From: Eubacteriales Family XIII. Incertae Sedis bacterium
GTDB taxonomy: Bacteria > Bacillota > Clostridia > Peptostreptococcales > Anaerovoracaceae
Length of the DNA: 5,875 nucleotides
Assembly: GCA_031290715.1 (NCBI GenBank)
Contig: JAITNA010000131.1
Location: 1-5,875 of the forward strand
Direction of reading: 5' to 3'
Shown one piece after another: positions 5,763-5,875 of this stretch. A program made the translations under genes and the position numbers. Below the pieces are notes generated by a model. That model had not been told where the DNA came from and ran no database searches. It worked only from the letters and a program-made list of their open reading frames with translations. Every line of letters starts with the position of its first letter. The first letter of the stretch is position 1.

Positions 5763-5875
5763 TCACTGATACTTTATCATTTTTATGAGCTGTGATTCAC
5801 CCTCGGAATCCTGATCCGTGATTCTGCGGAATCCGTTGTCCAAATAGAAATTTGTCAATACTGCTTTGTCCTCAC
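5763..5875 (-). CDS. C-terminal fragment of a possible GNAT acetyltransferase (truncated at the window edge)
   Basis: On the minus strand one frame is open from the right edge to TGA at 5763-5765, giving 36 residues; the other two frames are closed by stops. The peptide contains LTNFYLDNGFRRI, which resembles the acetyl-CoA-binding 'FY...GF' stretch near the end of GNAT N-acetyltransferases, followed by a charged turn and QLIKMIKYQ, like the closing beta strand of that fold. A/T-rich codon use differs from the GC-rich genes to the left. It runs in the same direction as the amt operon but is separated from it by 173 bp with a strong promoter, so it is a separate unit. The family call rests on one short motif and should be taken as tentative; substrate unknown. 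Confidence 0.5.
   Translation of the reverse strand, partial: EDKAVLTNFYLDNGFRRITDQDSEGESQLIKMIKYQ

Overview
The window is GC-rich (strikingly rich in gcc/ggc/gcg codons) and carries strong AGGAGG-type ribosome binding sites, an AT-rich consensus sigma-A promoter and a lipoprotein VanY-type carboxypeptidase. Together these suggest a high-GC member of the Bacillota, most likely Clostridia. That assignment is inferred from gene style; no marker gene here proves it.

Left part (1-2026, plus strand): the 3' nine-tenths of hemW, a radical-SAM family haem chaperone whose Fe-S cluster motif lies outside the window. It is followed 34 bp later by a lipoprotein D-Ala-D-Ala carboxypeptidase of the VanY/M15B family with a long Gly/Ser/Asp spacer. 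The two are probably co-transcribed. The 67-bp convergent gap after them holds a tandem duplication of the last codons of the opposing PII gene.

Centre and right (2094-5589, minus strand): a three-gene ammonium uptake and nitrogen-sensing cluster, read right to left. First comes a 580-residue Amt transporter with a PII signalling domain fused to its C-terminus. Next is a stand-alone AmtB-type transporter, and last a stand-alone PII protein (GlnK-like). A textbook promoter (TTGACA, 17 bp, TATAAT) lies about 60 bp upstream of the fusion gene, with an imperfect palindrome in its spacer. A 9-bp GC-rich hairpin sits between the fusion gene and amtB. All three proteins keep their main functional residues: pore Phe pair, twin His and Asp in both transporters; B-loop, Gln39/Lys58 equivalents and T-loop Arg47 in both PII units. 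Both PII units lack the Tyr51 that is uridylylated in proteobacteria, so control is probably by ATP/ADP/2-oxoglutarate binding alone. The working picture is two ammonium channels of different subtypes, one permanently tethered to its own PII gate and one gated by a soluble PII made last in the operon.

Right edge (5763-5875, minus strand): the last 36 codons of a gene entering from the right, with a C-terminus that looks like a GNAT acetyltransferase. The 173-bp gap between it and the amt operon holds the promoter and a repeated GGGGAC motif. I see no tRNA, rRNA, CRISPR array, insertion sequence or prophage gene. The most notable content is the Amt-PII fusion paired with a separate Amt and PII in one operon.
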